Shown here: positions 8,630 through 16,644 of the stretch, piece after piece
Layout: each line of letters opens with the position of its first letter
Numbering within the stretch: position 1 is the stretch's first letter
Origin: Acidimicrobiaceae bacterium
Lineage (GTDB): Bacteria > Actinomycetota > Acidimicrobiia > Acidimicrobiales > Ilumatobacteraceae
Direction of reading: 5' to 3'
DNA: 48,348 nucleotides
Assembly: GCA_024641005.1 (NCBI GenBank)
Contig: JAHEDX010000027.1
Span: 1 to 48,348 of the forward strand
Program-made: the position numbers and the translations under genes
Notes under the pieces: generated by a model
Seen by the model: the letters and a program-made list of their open reading frames with translations, nothing else
Told to the model about the DNA's origin: nothing
Database searches by the model: none

Positions 8630-9757
8630 ATGGCCGACACCGACGAGGTGATGCAGGAACGTGCTCAACGTTGGGCCTCTACCATGCGCGGACACGCCGC
8701 CGACGGCATCGCCCTCGCCCACGAGAACTCTTGGGCCGGCCCGGGCAGCACTGGCACCCTGGTGCGTCAGGCGCGAGAACACGACGAGTACGAACAATTG
8801 GCGCCGTTGGCCACGAAGGCCCACGGATCAGGCGATCGCGTCACCGAAGAAGACCCCGATCCCTTCCGCACCTGTTTCGAGCGTGATCGCGACCGCATCC
8901 TGCACGCCACGGCCTTTCGGCGGCTCGCCGGCAAGACACAGGTGTTCGTGTTTCCCGACGATCATCAACGCACCCGTCTCACGCACGCTCTCGAGGTCGC
9001 CCAGGTGGCCCGATCGGTCGCCCAGGCGATCGGGCTCAACGTCGCGTTGACCGAGGCGATCGCGATCGGCCACGACTGCGGCCATGGTCCGGGTGGACAC
9101 GCCAGCGAGGACGCTCTCACGCCCTATGTCGCTGAGGGATACGACCATGCCGTTTGGGGTGCCGACGTCACCCTCGTTCCACTCAATCTCTGCAGCGAGA
9201 CACTCGACGGTGTCCGGAATCATTCGTGGAGTCGACCGGCTCCGGCCACGCCGGAAGGCGAGGTCGTTTCGTGGGCGGACCGGATCGCCTACGTATGCCA
9301 CGACTACGAGGACGCGGTGGCCGCAGGCATCGTGTCACCCGACATGCTGCCGCCGATCGTGAAGAGCCGGATCGGCACCGACCGGTCCGGACAGCTGGGC
9401 ACCCTCGTGCGTGCCATGATCGAGGCGACGGCGCAGACCGGGCGGATCGGCATGGTGACGCCGGTCGCCGAGGCGCTCGCCGAGTTCCGTCGGTTCAACT
9501 ACGAGCACGTCTATCTGCGCCCGGCCAGCAACGCGCAGGCCGACGCCGTGATCGCCCTGTTGCAAGCGCTCGTCGAGCACTACGGCGATCGACCGAACCT
9601 GCTACCCGAGGCCCACGGGCTCGACGCAGGATCGGCAGATGCCCTGCGATGCGCTGTCACCTACGTCGGCGGTATGACCGACCGGTTCGCGTGCCGCCAG
9701 GCCCTGGCACTACTCGGATGGGATCGCGATCGCCTGCCGGTCGGCATCGACGTCTGA
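8630..9757 (+). CDS. dGTPase-like HD-domain triphosphohydrolase
   Basis: A 375-aa metal-dependent HD hydrolase of the dGTP triphosphohydrolase family, which removes the tripolyphosphate from deoxynucleoside triphosphates. Motifs: RDRILHATAFRRLAGKTQVF, the first His in RTRLTHALEVAQVAR, the HD pair in IAIGHDCGHGPGGHASEDAL, then RNHSW and the late Asp in VSWADRIAYVCHDYEDA. Length fits the shorter actinobacterial-type proteins rather than the ~500-aa E. coli Dgt. It lies on the opposite strand between rpmA and obg, so it is an insertion into a conserved gene order. Confidence 0.9.
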   Translation: MADTDEVMQERAQRWASTMRGHAADGIALAHENSWAGPGSTGTLVRQAREHDEYEQLAPLATKAHGSGDRVTEEDPDPFRTCFERDRDRILHATAFRRLAGKTQVFVFPDDHQRTRLTHALEVAQVARSVAQAIGLNVALTEAIAIGHDCGHGPGGHASEDALTPYVAEGYDHAVWGADVTLVPLNLCSETLDGVRNHSWSRPAPATPEGEVVSWADRIAYVCHDYEDAVAAGIVSPDMLPPIVKSRIGTDRSGQLGTLVRAMIEATAQTGRIGMVTPVAEALAEFRRFNYEHVYLRPASNAQADAVIALLQALVEHYGDRPNLLPEAHGLDAGSADALRCAVTYVGGMTDRFACRQALALLGWDRDRLPVGIDV

Positions 9758-9801
9758 CCATCGGTGCGCCACCATCCGCCGGTTCGTACGCCCGGACATG
9801 C

Positions 9802-9833
9802 AAACGGCGGGGCGCCGAAGCGCCCCGCCGTTT
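9802..9833. terminator. Bidirectional rho-independent terminator
   Basis: AAACGGCGGGGCG (9802-9814) pairs perfectly with 9821-9833, leaving a 6-base loop that reads CTTCGG on the minus strand, the very stable UUCG tetraloop. The 13-bp stem ends in T runs on both strands. It sits between the convergent stops of the dGTPase-like gene (9757) and rpmA (9856). The UUCG orientation suggests it mainly serves rplU-rpmA. Confidence 0.85.
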
Positions 9834-9855
9834 GTTCAGATCTGTGATGAAGCGG

Positions 9856-10110
9856 TCAGCCCAGCGGGTTGACGTCGATCACCTTGCGACCCTTGCGGGT
9901 GCCGAACTGGACAGAGCCGTCGATCAGCGCGAACAACGTGTCGTCGCCGCCCTGTCCGACGTTCTTGCCGGGGTGAAACTTGGTGCCACGCTGGCGGATC
10001 AGGATCGTGCCGGCGGTGATCTCGGTGCCACCGAAGGCCTTGACGCCCAGACGCTGTGCGTTGGAGTCACGACCGTTGCGGGTTGAGCCGCCACCTTTGG
10101 TCTTCGACAT
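9856..10110 (-). CDS. rpmA: 50S ribosomal protein L27
   Basis: An 84-aa protein with the full L27 signature: [20 protein letters not shown], then [21 protein letters not shown] and [12 protein letters not shown]27 sits at the peptidyl-transferase centre, with its N-terminus reaching the P-site tRNA. The N-terminus is already in the short form without the cleavable Firmicute extension. It lies 10 bases downstream of rplU in a two-gene unit, followed by a strong terminator hairpin. Confidence 0.98.
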   Translation of the reverse strand: MSKTKGGGSTRNGRDSNAQRLGVKAFGGTEITAGTILIRQRGTKFHPGKNVGQGGDDTLFALIDGSVQFGTRKGRKVIDVNPLG

Positions 10111-10120
10111 GTCAGCCCTC

Positions 10121-10432
10121 TCAGCTCTTCTTGATCGACGTGATCTCGACCATCGTGTAGTTCTGACGGTGGCCGTAACGGCGGCGGTTGTTGGTGCGGC
10201 GTTTGTAGGTGAACCCGTTGATCTTCGGGCCCTTCGTGGTTCCGACGATCTTGCCGGTCACCGATGCACCCGAGAGGGCATCGGCACCCGCGATCACGTT
10301 CTCACCGTCGACGAGGAGGACAGGGGTCAGCGAGACTTCGCTGCCCTCTTCCCCGTCGAGCAGTTCGAGCGCGACCTGCTGACCTTCGGTCACCTTTTCC
10401 TGCTTGCCACCAGAGGCGATCACTGCGTACAT
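10121..10432 (-). CDS. rplU: 50S ribosomal protein L21
   Basis: A 103-aa large-subunit protein of normal length. [14 protein letters not shown] at the start and the basic [17 protein letters not shown] near the C-terminus are diagnostic of L21, which binds 23S rRNA. The start ATG at 10432 lies immediately behind a probable promoter, so the leader is only a few bases long. rpmA follows. Confidence 0.98.
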   Translation of the reverse strand: MYAVIASGGKQEKVTEGQQVALELLDGEEGSEVSLTPVLLVDGENVIAGADALSGASVTGKIVGTTKGPKINGFTYKRRTNNRRRYGHRQNYTMVEITSIKKS

Positions 10433-10442
10433 AGCTCATGGA

Positions 10443-10471
10443 ATGCTAGCGACCCGGGAGAACGCTCCCAA
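10443..10471 (-). promoter_or_regulatory. Probable rplU-rpmA promoter
   Basis: On the minus strand TTGGGA (10466-10471) and TAGCAT (10443-10448) are spaced by 17 bases and match -35 and -10 boxes. The predicted transcript start is within about six bases of the rplU ATG. A small GGGAG/CTCCC inverted repeat (10456-10469) lies within the spacer. Confidence 0.45.
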
Positions 10472-10538
10472 CCGCACCGACGCGAACATCCGAACCGATT
10501 GTGCAAGGACGTAGCGGCAGCCGGCGGGCTGATCGGTC

Positions 10539-11294
10539 CTAGAGCGCGATCGACATCCCGCCGTCGACGAGCAGCACCTGACCGTTGACGTACGATGCCT
10601 CGTCGGACGCCAGGAACACCGCTGCCGCAGCGATCTCGTGAGGGCGACCCCAACGTGCAGCAGGCGTGCGGTCGATGACCATCTGGTTGAACGCTGCGTC
10701 ATTGACCAGTGGGGTGTTCATCTCGGTGGCGACGTAACCGGGGCCGATCGCGTTGACCGTGATGCCGTGCGGTGCCAGTTCGACCGCGAGCGCCCGGGTC
10801 AGCCCGGCGATCGCACTCTTGCTGGCGACATAGGCCGGGATCGTCGGCCGAGCTATCTGCCCCATGACGGACCCGGTGTTGATGATCCTGCCGCCGCCGG
10901 CACCCATCATGTGCACCGCGGCGGCCCGCGCCAGCGCGAACGGGGCATCGAGATTGACCCCCATCACCCGGTCCCACTCGTGCTGCTCGAAGTCGGCGAG
11001 CGGCGACCGGTGCTGGATCCCCGCATTGTTCACCAGGATGTCGATCGCCCCGTGACGTTCGACGACCGTCTCCACTGCGGCCGTGGCGGCGGAGAGGTCG
11101 GCGACGTCGAAGGCGATGCCGGACGATCGGCCGGTACCGAGCGAGAGTTCGGCGGCCTTGGCCCACACCGCTTGCTCGGTGCGCCCGTTGACGACCACAT
11201 GAGCGCCGACACCCACCATCGCCTGCGCCATCGCCCATCCGAGCCCACGGGTACTCCCCGTGATCAGCGCCACCTTGCCATCGAGCCGGAACAT
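10539..11294 (-). CDS. SDR-family oxidoreductase (gluconate 5-dehydrogenase-like)
   Basis: A 251-aa classical short-chain dehydrogenase/reductase. The cofactor motif TGSTRGLG lies near residues 13-20, NNAG near 88-91, and the catalytic triad in NTGSVMGQ (Ser) and PAYVASKSA (Tyr, Lys). The C-terminal GPGYVATEMN and WGRPHEIAAAAVFLASDEASYVNGQ are typical of NAD(P)-dependent SDRs close to gluconate 5-dehydrogenase and 3-ketoacyl reductases; the true substrate is unknown. Its ATG shares one base with the stop codon of the preceding HesB-like gene (TGATG), so translation of the two is likely coupled. Neither is part of the usual rne-rplU neighbourhood. Confidence 0.88.
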   Translation of the reverse strand: MFRLDGKVALITGSTRGLGWAMAQAMVGVGAHVVVNGRTEQAVWAKAAELSLGTGRSSGIAFDVADLSAATAAVETVVERHGAIDILVNNAGIQHRSPLADFEQHEWDRVMGVNLDAPFALARAAAVHMMGAGGGRIINTGSVMGQIARPTIPAYVASKSAIAGLTRALAVELAPHGITVNAIGPGYVATEMNTPLVNDAAFNQMVIDRTPAARWGRPHEIAAAAVFLASDEASYVNGQVLLVDGGMSIAL

Positions 11295-11602
11295 CAGCAG
11301 GCCTCCCCTGGGTCGCCGCTGCGACCATCGTCGGCGAGCTCGACGACGAGGTTCTTCACGAAGCGACCCCTCGTCGTGATCCGCATGCGAGATGCCATGC
11401 CCGAGAGCACCGGCGTCACGAGGATGCGGTACTCAGGGTGCCGGATGCGGCTGTACGGCGCAAGGTTCTTGTTGGTCGTGTTGGTGTCGACCGACACCTC
11501 TGCCACCTTGCCTCAACCGGTCGGCCGGATGAAGTCGATCGTCATCGTGCCGCCCCGTTTGGCAAGGAGTTCTTTGGCCTCGTCGGTGATCTCGATCTTC
11601 AT
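11294..11602 (-). CDS. Putative selenoprotein, HesB-like (CC/Se motif) family; in-frame TGA read as selenocysteine
   Basis: A 102-aa reading frame if TGA at 11515-11513 (codon 30) is read as Sec. The N-terminal part is MKIEITDEAKELLAKRGG, then TMTIDFIRPTG, the TGA, and GKVAEVSVD in the same frame. The downstream part contains APYSRIRHPEYRILV and ends near RFVKNLVVELADD. This is the layout I recall for small HesB/IscA-related proteins with a redox-active Cys or Sec in a Gly-X-Gly turn. Codons on both sides of the TGA have the same very high third-position GC as neighbouring genes. AGGAAGGA lies 8 bases before the ATG, and the final TGA overlaps the SDR start. A SECIS-like hairpin follows the internal TGA. 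Alternatives are a truncated 29-aa peptide plus a separate GTG-started 70-aa frame at 11506, a recent nonsense mutation, or a sequence error. The biochemical role of the family is not established. Confidence 0.72.
11460..11512 (-). promoter_or_regulatory. SECIS-like hairpin directly after the in-frame TGA
   Basis: Reading the minus strand from the base after the TGA: 14 bases, then GGTGTC (11498-11493), loop GGTC (11492-11489), then GACACC (11488-11483), a perfect 6-bp stem. The apical loop begins 20 bases after the TGA and starts with G. Both fit the published bacterial SECIS rules (loop about 16-37 bases from the UGA, G in its first two positions). An outer stem GCAAGGT (11511-11505) pairs with ACCTTGC (11466-11460). 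The GGUC apex matches, from memory, that of E. coli fdhF. Confidence 0.65.
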
Positions 11603-11621
11603 GTTCGTGTCCTTCCTCGGC

Positions 11622-11670
11622 GTTGCCCGCCAACGCGGGCAACAGTCGGCATCGATGAGACTCGATGCCG
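11622..11670. terminator. Two tandem hairpins between rne and the HesB-like gene
   Basis: Two perfect 9-bp inverted repeats: GTTGCCCGC (11622-11630) with 11635-11643, loop of 4; and CGGCATCGA (11647-11655) with 11662-11670, loop of 6. They lie just after the rne stop in transcription order and before the Shine-Dalgarno of the next gene. There are no T-tracts, so they could be weak terminators, RNA-processing sites or an attenuator controlling read-through. Confidence 0.5.
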
Positions 11671-11676
11671 TTCCGG

Positions 11677-13731
11677 TCAGTCGAGCAACGTGTGGTCGAC
11701 GAGCACACCGCGCCCTTCGCAATCGGGGCAAATCTCCGAGAACTCGGTCAGCAGACCCTCTCCGATGCGTTTGCGCGTCATCTCGACCAGACCGAGTTCG
11801 GAGATGTCGAACACCTGGGTGCGGGTCTTGTCGCGTGCAAGCGCATCCCGGAATGCGGCCACGACCTTGGCGCGATTGTCTTTGATCTCCATGTCGATGA
11901 AGTCGATCACGATGATGCCACCGATGTCGCGGAGACGAAGCTGTTTGGCAATCTCCTCGGCGGCTTCCATGTTGTTGTGGAAGACCGTCTCTTCGAGATT
12001 CGACTTGCCGACGTTCTTGCCGGTGTTGACGTCGATCACGGTCAAGGCCTCGGTGTGCTCGATGATCAACGAGCCGCCCGAGGGCAGCCACACCTTGCGG
12101 TCGAGCGCCTTGTGGACCTGCTCGTGCACATGGAAGCGTTCGAATACCGTGAGACCCTCGGCGGCGGCGTCGTAGAACTCGATACGGTCGGCGAGCTCGG
12201 GGTTGAAGGCTTCGACGTAGTCGCGAACCTCTTCGTAGAGCCGCTGGTCGTCGATGACGACACCGCGATAATCGGAGTTGAACTCCTCGCGGATGACTCG
12301 CACCGCCAGCTCCGGCTCACGATAGAGCAGCGCAGGACGGTTGGCTTTCTGCGCCCTGCGTTCGATCTCCTCCCACTGCTTGAGCAGGACGTTCATGTCG
12401 GCCTCGAGGTCGCTCTCGGTGGCATGTTCGGCGGCGGTTCGCACGATCAGGCCATGCTGTTCGGGCTTGACCCGATCGAGGATGTTTCGGAGCCTCTTTC
12501 GGGTGTCGTCGGGGAGCCGCTTCGAAATCCCGTAGGTCTTCGAATTCGGGATGAGCACCACGAACCGGCCCGGTAGTGACACCTCCTGGGTCAACCGGGC
12601 ACCCTTGGCACCGATCGGGTTCTTGGTCACCTGGCACATGATCATCTGCCGGGCCTTGAGGATGTCCTCGATGCGGGCATTCCTGCCCTTTTCCTCGATG
12701 TCCTCGGCGTCGTATTGGACATCGCCGCGGTACAGCACGGCGTTCTTCGGTGTGGCGATGTCGACGAACGCCGCCTCCATGCCGGGCAGGACGTTCTGCA
12801 CCCGTCCGAGATAGATGTTGCCGTGGATCTGGCTGACGTCATCTGAGGGACGGGACACATAATGCTCGATCAGGTTGCGGCCTTCGAGCACGCCGACCTG
12901 CGCCATGCCCGGACGCACCTGGACACACATGAAATACCGGCCGATCGGTTTGCCGTTGCGCTCGCGACCCTTGCGCTGCTCGATCAGCTCCTGCTCGGCA
13001 GCGTTGGGCTTCGATCGCCCGCGACCACCACGGCGCTTCTTGCGCTGGCCGTCGCCGCCGCTCTGGCCCGCGTCGGCACCCGACCCGTTTCGCTTGGACT
13101 GGGCCGCCCTCGACGGCCGCTCGGACTTCGCCTGCTCCTGATCTGCCGCGTCGCTCACTTGTTTGCCGCCTCCGCCTCCGCCGCCACGCTTGCGACGCCG
13201 ATTTGTCGACTTGGAACCGGTTCCTGCGGCAACGGAGGGTGAACCATCGCCGCTGCGGGCCGGGCCCGGCGGCGGCACCGATGGCACGACCGGGGTGCGG
13301 GTGTCACCGATCTGGGGTTTACGAACCAGCGACCTCTCGGCGGCGTCGACGTCTTGGACACGACCTTCCCGCATCGGTTCGGGCAGTTCGTCGGGCGTGA
13401 CGCCACCTGCCGGGGCCCCTGATGCATCAGGGTCGTCCGAGTCGTCGGATCCACCGGAGTCACCCGTATCGGGCTTGCGGCGCCCCTGGCCGCCACGCGA
13501 GCCGCGACGGCGCTTGCGCTGGGCATTGTCACCGTCGGACCCGGCATCCGTGTCGGGGCCGTCGTCGTTCGCATCGCCCGGGCGATCGGGCTCGGTGCCG
13601 ACGGCAGACGCGTCGGTGGACGACGGCTTCTCGCTCTTCGCCTGGTCAGCCGCCGATCTGTCCGCCGGCGTGCCGGCATCGTCTGACGAGGAATCGAAGG
13701 CGTCGTCCTTCTGCGTCGTGGTGTCGTCCAT
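11677..13731 (-). CDS. rne: Ribonuclease E/G
   Basis: A 684-aa endoribonuclease of the RNase E/G family, which initiates mRNA decay and processes structured RNA. Residues 1 to about 265 are a disordered, charged extension with Arg/Gly tracts (KRRRGSRGGQGRRKP and RKKRRGGRGRSKP), typical of actinobacterial enzymes. The catalytic half begins near RYFMCVQVRPGMAQVGVLEG and includes an S1 region (IYLGRVQNVLPGMEAAFVDI). The two metal-binding Asp motifs are in LTVIDVNTGK and IIVIDFIDME. The Zn-link Cys pair CPDC (668-671) is close to the C-terminus, so there is no C-terminal degradosome scaffold. ATG 13731 is preceded by GAAGGGA. The gene follows the radical-SAM-linked pair in the conserved order. 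Confidence 0.95.
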   Translation of the reverse strand: MDDTTTQKDDAFDSSSDDAGTPADRSAADQAKSEKPSSTDASAVGTEPDRPGDANDDGPDTDAGSDGDNAQRKRRRGSRGGQGRRKPDTGDSGGSDDSDDPDASGAPAGGVTPDELPEPMREGRVQDVDAAERSLVRKPQIGDTRTPVVPSVPPPGPARSGDGSPSVAAGTGSKSTNRRRKRGGGGGGGKQVSDAADQEQAKSERPSRAAQSKRNGSGADAGQSGGDGQRKKRRGGRGRSKPNAAEQELIEQRKGRERNGKPIGRYFMCVQVRPGMAQVGVLEGRNLIEHYVSRPSDDVSQIHGNIYLGRVQNVLPGMEAAFVDIATPKNAVLYRGDVQYDAEDIEEKGRNARIEDILKARQMIMCQVTKNPIGAKGARLTQEVSLPGRFVVLIPNSKTYGISKRLPDDTRKRLRNILDRVKPEQHGLIVRTAAEHATESDLEADMNVLLKQWEEIERRAQKANRPALLYREPELAVRVIREEFNSDYRGVVIDDQRLYEEVRDYVEAFNPELADRIEFYDAAAEGLTVFERFHVHEQVHKALDRKVWLPSGGSLIIEHTEALTVIDVNTGKNVGKSNLEETVFHNNMEAAEEIAKQLRLRDIGGIIVIDFIDMEIKDNRAKVVAAFRDALARDKTRTQVFDISELGLVEMTRKRIGEGLLTEFSEICPDCEGRGVLVDHTLLD

Positions 13732-13746
13732 TGTGGGGGTCCCTTC

Positions 13747-14460
13747 TCATGCGAGCACCCACTGGGTGCGCGCGTCCACGTCGGCGGGCAGGGCAAGCAC
13801 CTCGTGCCTCATGCCGTCGTGGTCAAGCCATTGGTGAGTACGTAGTGCCCGCACGTCGCGTGCATCGATGTGCGGGTAGGCCAACTCGGCGAGCTCTCCA
13901 GGGCGGAGGGCACGACCGATCGTGACCAGGTCGGCGACCAAACGGTCACCTGAGGGGTCGGGGCGCAGGTCGAGAATCATCGGGCGCACGTCGTCGGCGC
14001 TTCGCTTTCCCTTGCGTTCCCGTTCCAGAACGAGTTCGGCCGGCTCGAGGAGCCGACAGGCATCGAGATGATCCGCTGCGGTCAGCAGCGGGCTCCAGAG
14101 CTCCCACGTACACGACGTGACCGCTTCCTGGAGCGAGTCCACTCCCGGTTCCCGTTCGGCGGCGACGAGCACGTCGAAGCCGGTCGGAAGCGCGTCCGAC
14201 AAACGCGCTGGGAGGGTGTCCAGATCGACGTCGGCGGCCGCGATCTCTCGCTGCAGCTCGATGTCGACGTATTCCGCAATCGACTCGGCACCCGTTGGGA
14301 GCGCCAGGCCGAAGCTGATCTTCGGGCGAGGGGTGAACCCCTCGGTGAATGCCACCGGCAGCCCTGCCCGCCGGAGCGCACGTTCCCACATGCGCGCCGC
14401 GTCACGGTGGCTGGTGAAACGCACCTTTCCGATCTTGGTCGCTCGAACGCGGAGCTTCAC
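13747..14460 (-). CDS. TIGR03936-type radical SAM-linked protein (DUF2344)
   Basis: A 237-aa protein of the family always found beside or fused to a particular radical SAM enzyme. Family features: KLRVRATKIGKVRFTSHRD at the start, then RALRRAGLPVAFTEGFTPRP and KISFGLALPTGAES. Its function is unknown; a role in modification of tRNA or ribosomal components has been suggested from its position near rne and ribosomal genes, but that is inference. The start is GTG 14460, which overlaps the stop of the upstream radical SAM gene by four bases (GTGA), showing translational coupling. Confidence 0.9.
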   Translation of the reverse strand: MKLRVRATKIGKVRFTSHRDAARMWERALRRAGLPVAFTEGFTPRPKISFGLALPTGAESIAEYVDIELQREIAAADVDLDTLPARLSDALPTGFDVLVAAEREPGVDSLQEAVTSCTWELWSPLLTAADHLDACRLLEPAELVLERERKGKRSADDVRPMILDLRPDPSGDRLVADLVTIGRALRPGELAELAYPHIDARDVRALRTHQWLDHDGMRHEVLALPADVDARTQWVLA

Positions 14461-16439
14461 GTGGATGCTCCTGCCGGCTCGCGACGGGTGGGCAACAGCG
14501 TGACCGGTACATCGCCACCATGGGACAGGTCCTGACCGGTGCCCTGGCTGCCCCCGGCGGGCGCGATCGGCGACGCCACGACGTGTTCGATGCCGTAGCC
14601 GGTGCACACGCCGCAGTCGTAACAGGGAGTCCAACGACAGTCTTCGACACCCGACTCGGCCAGCGCGTCGAGCCAGTCGCCCCACAGGAAATCGTGATGC
14701 AATCCAGCGGTGAGGTGCGCCCAGGGCAGGATCTCGTGCTCGTCACGATGACGGAACACGTACCAGTCGAGCGACAGCCCCTCGGCCTCCATCGCTGCCG
14801 CCCAGCGGTCGAGGTCGAAATGCTCGCCCCACTCCTGGAACAGCCCACCCTCGCGCCACACCCGCTCGATCACGCGACCGATCCGCCGGTCGCCTCGGCT
14901 GGTGATGCCCTCAGCGGTGGTGGCGGCGGGATCGTGCCACTTGACGTTGACGCCGTTCATCCGCCTCGTCGCTTCGCGCACCATGTTGATCTTGCGGCGC
15001 AGCTCTTCGTCGGTGTTCTGACCGAACCACTGGAACGGCGTGTGTGGCTTGGGCACGAACCCGCCGAGGCTGACGGTGACCGAGGCACGGTTGGTGTAGC
15101 GCTTACCGATCGCCACACAGTTCTTGGCGAGCTCGGCGATGCCGAGCGTGTCCTCGTCGGTTTCGGTGGGAAGGCCCGTCAGGAAATACAGCTTCATACG
15201 GGTCCAGCCCTGGCTGAACGCCGATTCGACCGCACCGTAGAGATCTTCTTCCGTGATCAGCTTGTTGATCACTTTGCGAAGCCGCCACGAACCGCCCTCG
15301 GGTGCGAACGTGAGTCCGCTGCGGCGCCCGTTGTTGACCTCGCCGGCCAGACCCACCGTGAAGGCGTCGACCCGCAGCGAGGGCAGATTGATCGTCATGG
15401 TGTCGCATGCGCCGGGAATTTCTTTCGCATCGTCGAGGATGCCGCGAACGACGGGTTCGATATCGGAGAAATCTGCGGTCGACAACGACGTGAGGCTGAC
15501 CTCGTCATATCCGGTGGACCGCAGGCCCTCCCGGATCATGGTGCGGACCTGCTCGGCCGGACGCTCTCGCACCGGGCGAGTAATCATGCCCGCCTGGCAG
15601 AATCTGCATCCGCGAGTACACCCGCGGAACACTTCGACGCTGAGGCGGTCGTGAACCACCTCGGTGAGTGGCACGAGCGGGTGCTTCGGGTACGGCCACT
15701 CGCCCAGATCGGCGACCGTGCGCTTGTCGACCGTGGCCGGCACGTCTGGATATCGAGGCTGGACAGCGGCGATGTGTTCGCCCTCGTACGTGACCTCGTA
15801 CATGGCAGGCACGTACACGCCGGGGATCTTGGAAAGTTCGCGCAGCACCGATTCTCGATCGGACCGACCGGCCGCCTTCCAGGCCCGTAACACCTCGGTG
15901 ATCTCGGAGACGACCTCTTCGCCCTCACCGAGCACGGCGGCGTCGATGAAATCGGCGAGCGGCTCAGGGTTGAACGCTGCGTGCCCCCCGACCAGCACGA
16001 ACAGATCGTCGGCGTCACGCTCGGCCGAACGTACCGGTGCCCCGGCGAGGTCGATCATGTTGAGCACGTTCGTGAACACGAGTTCGCTCGACAGGTTGAA
16101 CGCGAGGACGTCGAATTCGCCGGCCGCTCGGTGGGTGTCGACGCTGAAGAGCGGCACGCCCGCGGCACGCATCTCGTGGTCGAGGTCTGCCCACGGGGCA
16201 TATGTGCGCTCGGCGAGCGCATCGTCACGTTCGTTCAGGATTTCATAGAGGATCTGGAGCCCCTGGTTGGGCAGACCGATCTCGTAGGTGTCGGGATATG
16301 CGAGCAACCACGCCACCACATCCCCGCCATCGAGCTTGTCGTGCCGGGGGGTGATGGCACCGTCCTCACAGCCGATGTAACGAGCTGGTTTTTGCACCCG
16401 CGCCAGGAGCGGTTCGATCCGCGCCCAGAGTGTTGACAT
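14457..16439 (-). CDS. TIGR03960-type B12-binding-like radical SAM protein
   Basis: A 660-aa radical SAM enzyme. Residues about 40-190 form a cobalamin-binding-like Rossmann region (WLLAYPDTYEIGLPNQG, and LVGGHAAFNPEPLADFID leading to GEGEEVV). The [4Fe-4S]/SAM motif CTRGCRFC provides Cys 274, 278 and 281. A second Cys cluster near the C-terminus (CRWTPCYDCGVCTGYG) is typical of this family. The substrate is unknown. Coupled to the TIGR03936 partner downstream, it lies between rodA and rne as in many Actinobacteria and Firmicutes. The region upstream carries two copies of a 52-bp repeat. Confidence 0.92.
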   Translation of the reverse strand: MSTLWARIEPLLARVQKPARYIGCEDGAITPRHDKLDGGDVVAWLLAYPDTYEIGLPNQGLQILYEILNERDDALAERTYAPWADLDHEMRAAGVPLFSVDTHRAAGEFDVLAFNLSSELVFTNVLNMIDLAGAPVRSAERDADDLFVLVGGHAAFNPEPLADFIDAAVLGEGEEVVSEITEVLRAWKAAGRSDRESVLRELSKIPGVYVPAMYEVTYEGEHIAAVQPRYPDVPATVDKRTVADLGEWPYPKHPLVPLTEVVHDRLSVEVFRGCTRGCRFCQAGMITRPVRERPAEQVRTMIREGLRSTGYDEVSLTSLSTADFSDIEPVVRGILDDAKEIPGACDTMTINLPSLRVDAFTVGLAGEVNNGRRSGLTFAPEGGSWRLRKVINKLITEEDLYGAVESAFSQGWTRMKLYFLTGLPTETDEDTLGIAELAKNCVAIGKRYTNRASVTVSLGGFVPKPHTPFQWFGQNTDEELRRKINMVREATRRMNGVNVKWHDPAATTAEGITSRGDRRIGRVIERVWREGGLFQEWGEHFDLDRWAAAMEAEGLSLDWYVFRHRDEHEILPWAHLTAGLHHDFLWGDWLDALAESGVEDCRWTPCYDCGVCTGYGIEHVVASPIAPAGGSQGTGQDLSHGGDVPVTLLPTRREPAGAST

Positions 16440-16512
16440 GTCGCATCAAGCCTACCCGGAGTGACTCCCTCCGCACCGGCATGGGCCGGGCACGACGCGC
16501 CCAGCAGCACCC

Positions 16513-16564
16513 GCCTGGGTGGCAACGAGCGGCGAGGCGCAACGCCGCGATCGGCGAAACCGGC
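16513..16564. repeat. 52-bp direct repeat, copy 1
   Basis: Starts GCCTGGGTGGCAACGAGCGG and ends GCGAAACCGGC; identical over 52 bases to 16645-16696. It contains nested inverted repeats (GCGGCG with CGCCGC, and CGCCG with CGGCG), so each unit can fold. It lies in the 262-bp gene-free gap between the radical SAM gene and rodA, and resembles a dispersed intergenic element. Confidence 0.85.
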
Positions 16565-16644
16565 ACAGACCACACCACCGGACCATCCCGACCCCCTGAG
16601 CGGCGATCGGTTCCGTCGAGCGCAAGGCGCGATGAGACCGAGTT

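Noticed and set aside
7231-8886. Long plus-strand frame across proB, obg and the dGTPase-like start
   Set aside because: It spans two convincing minus-strand genes and has no recognisable motif.
11294-11602. Frameshift pseudogene explanation for the HesB-like gene
   Set aside because: Both halves are in the same frame, so no indel is needed; only a single TGA interrupts them. A point nonsense mutation remains possible and is listed as a refuting outcome.
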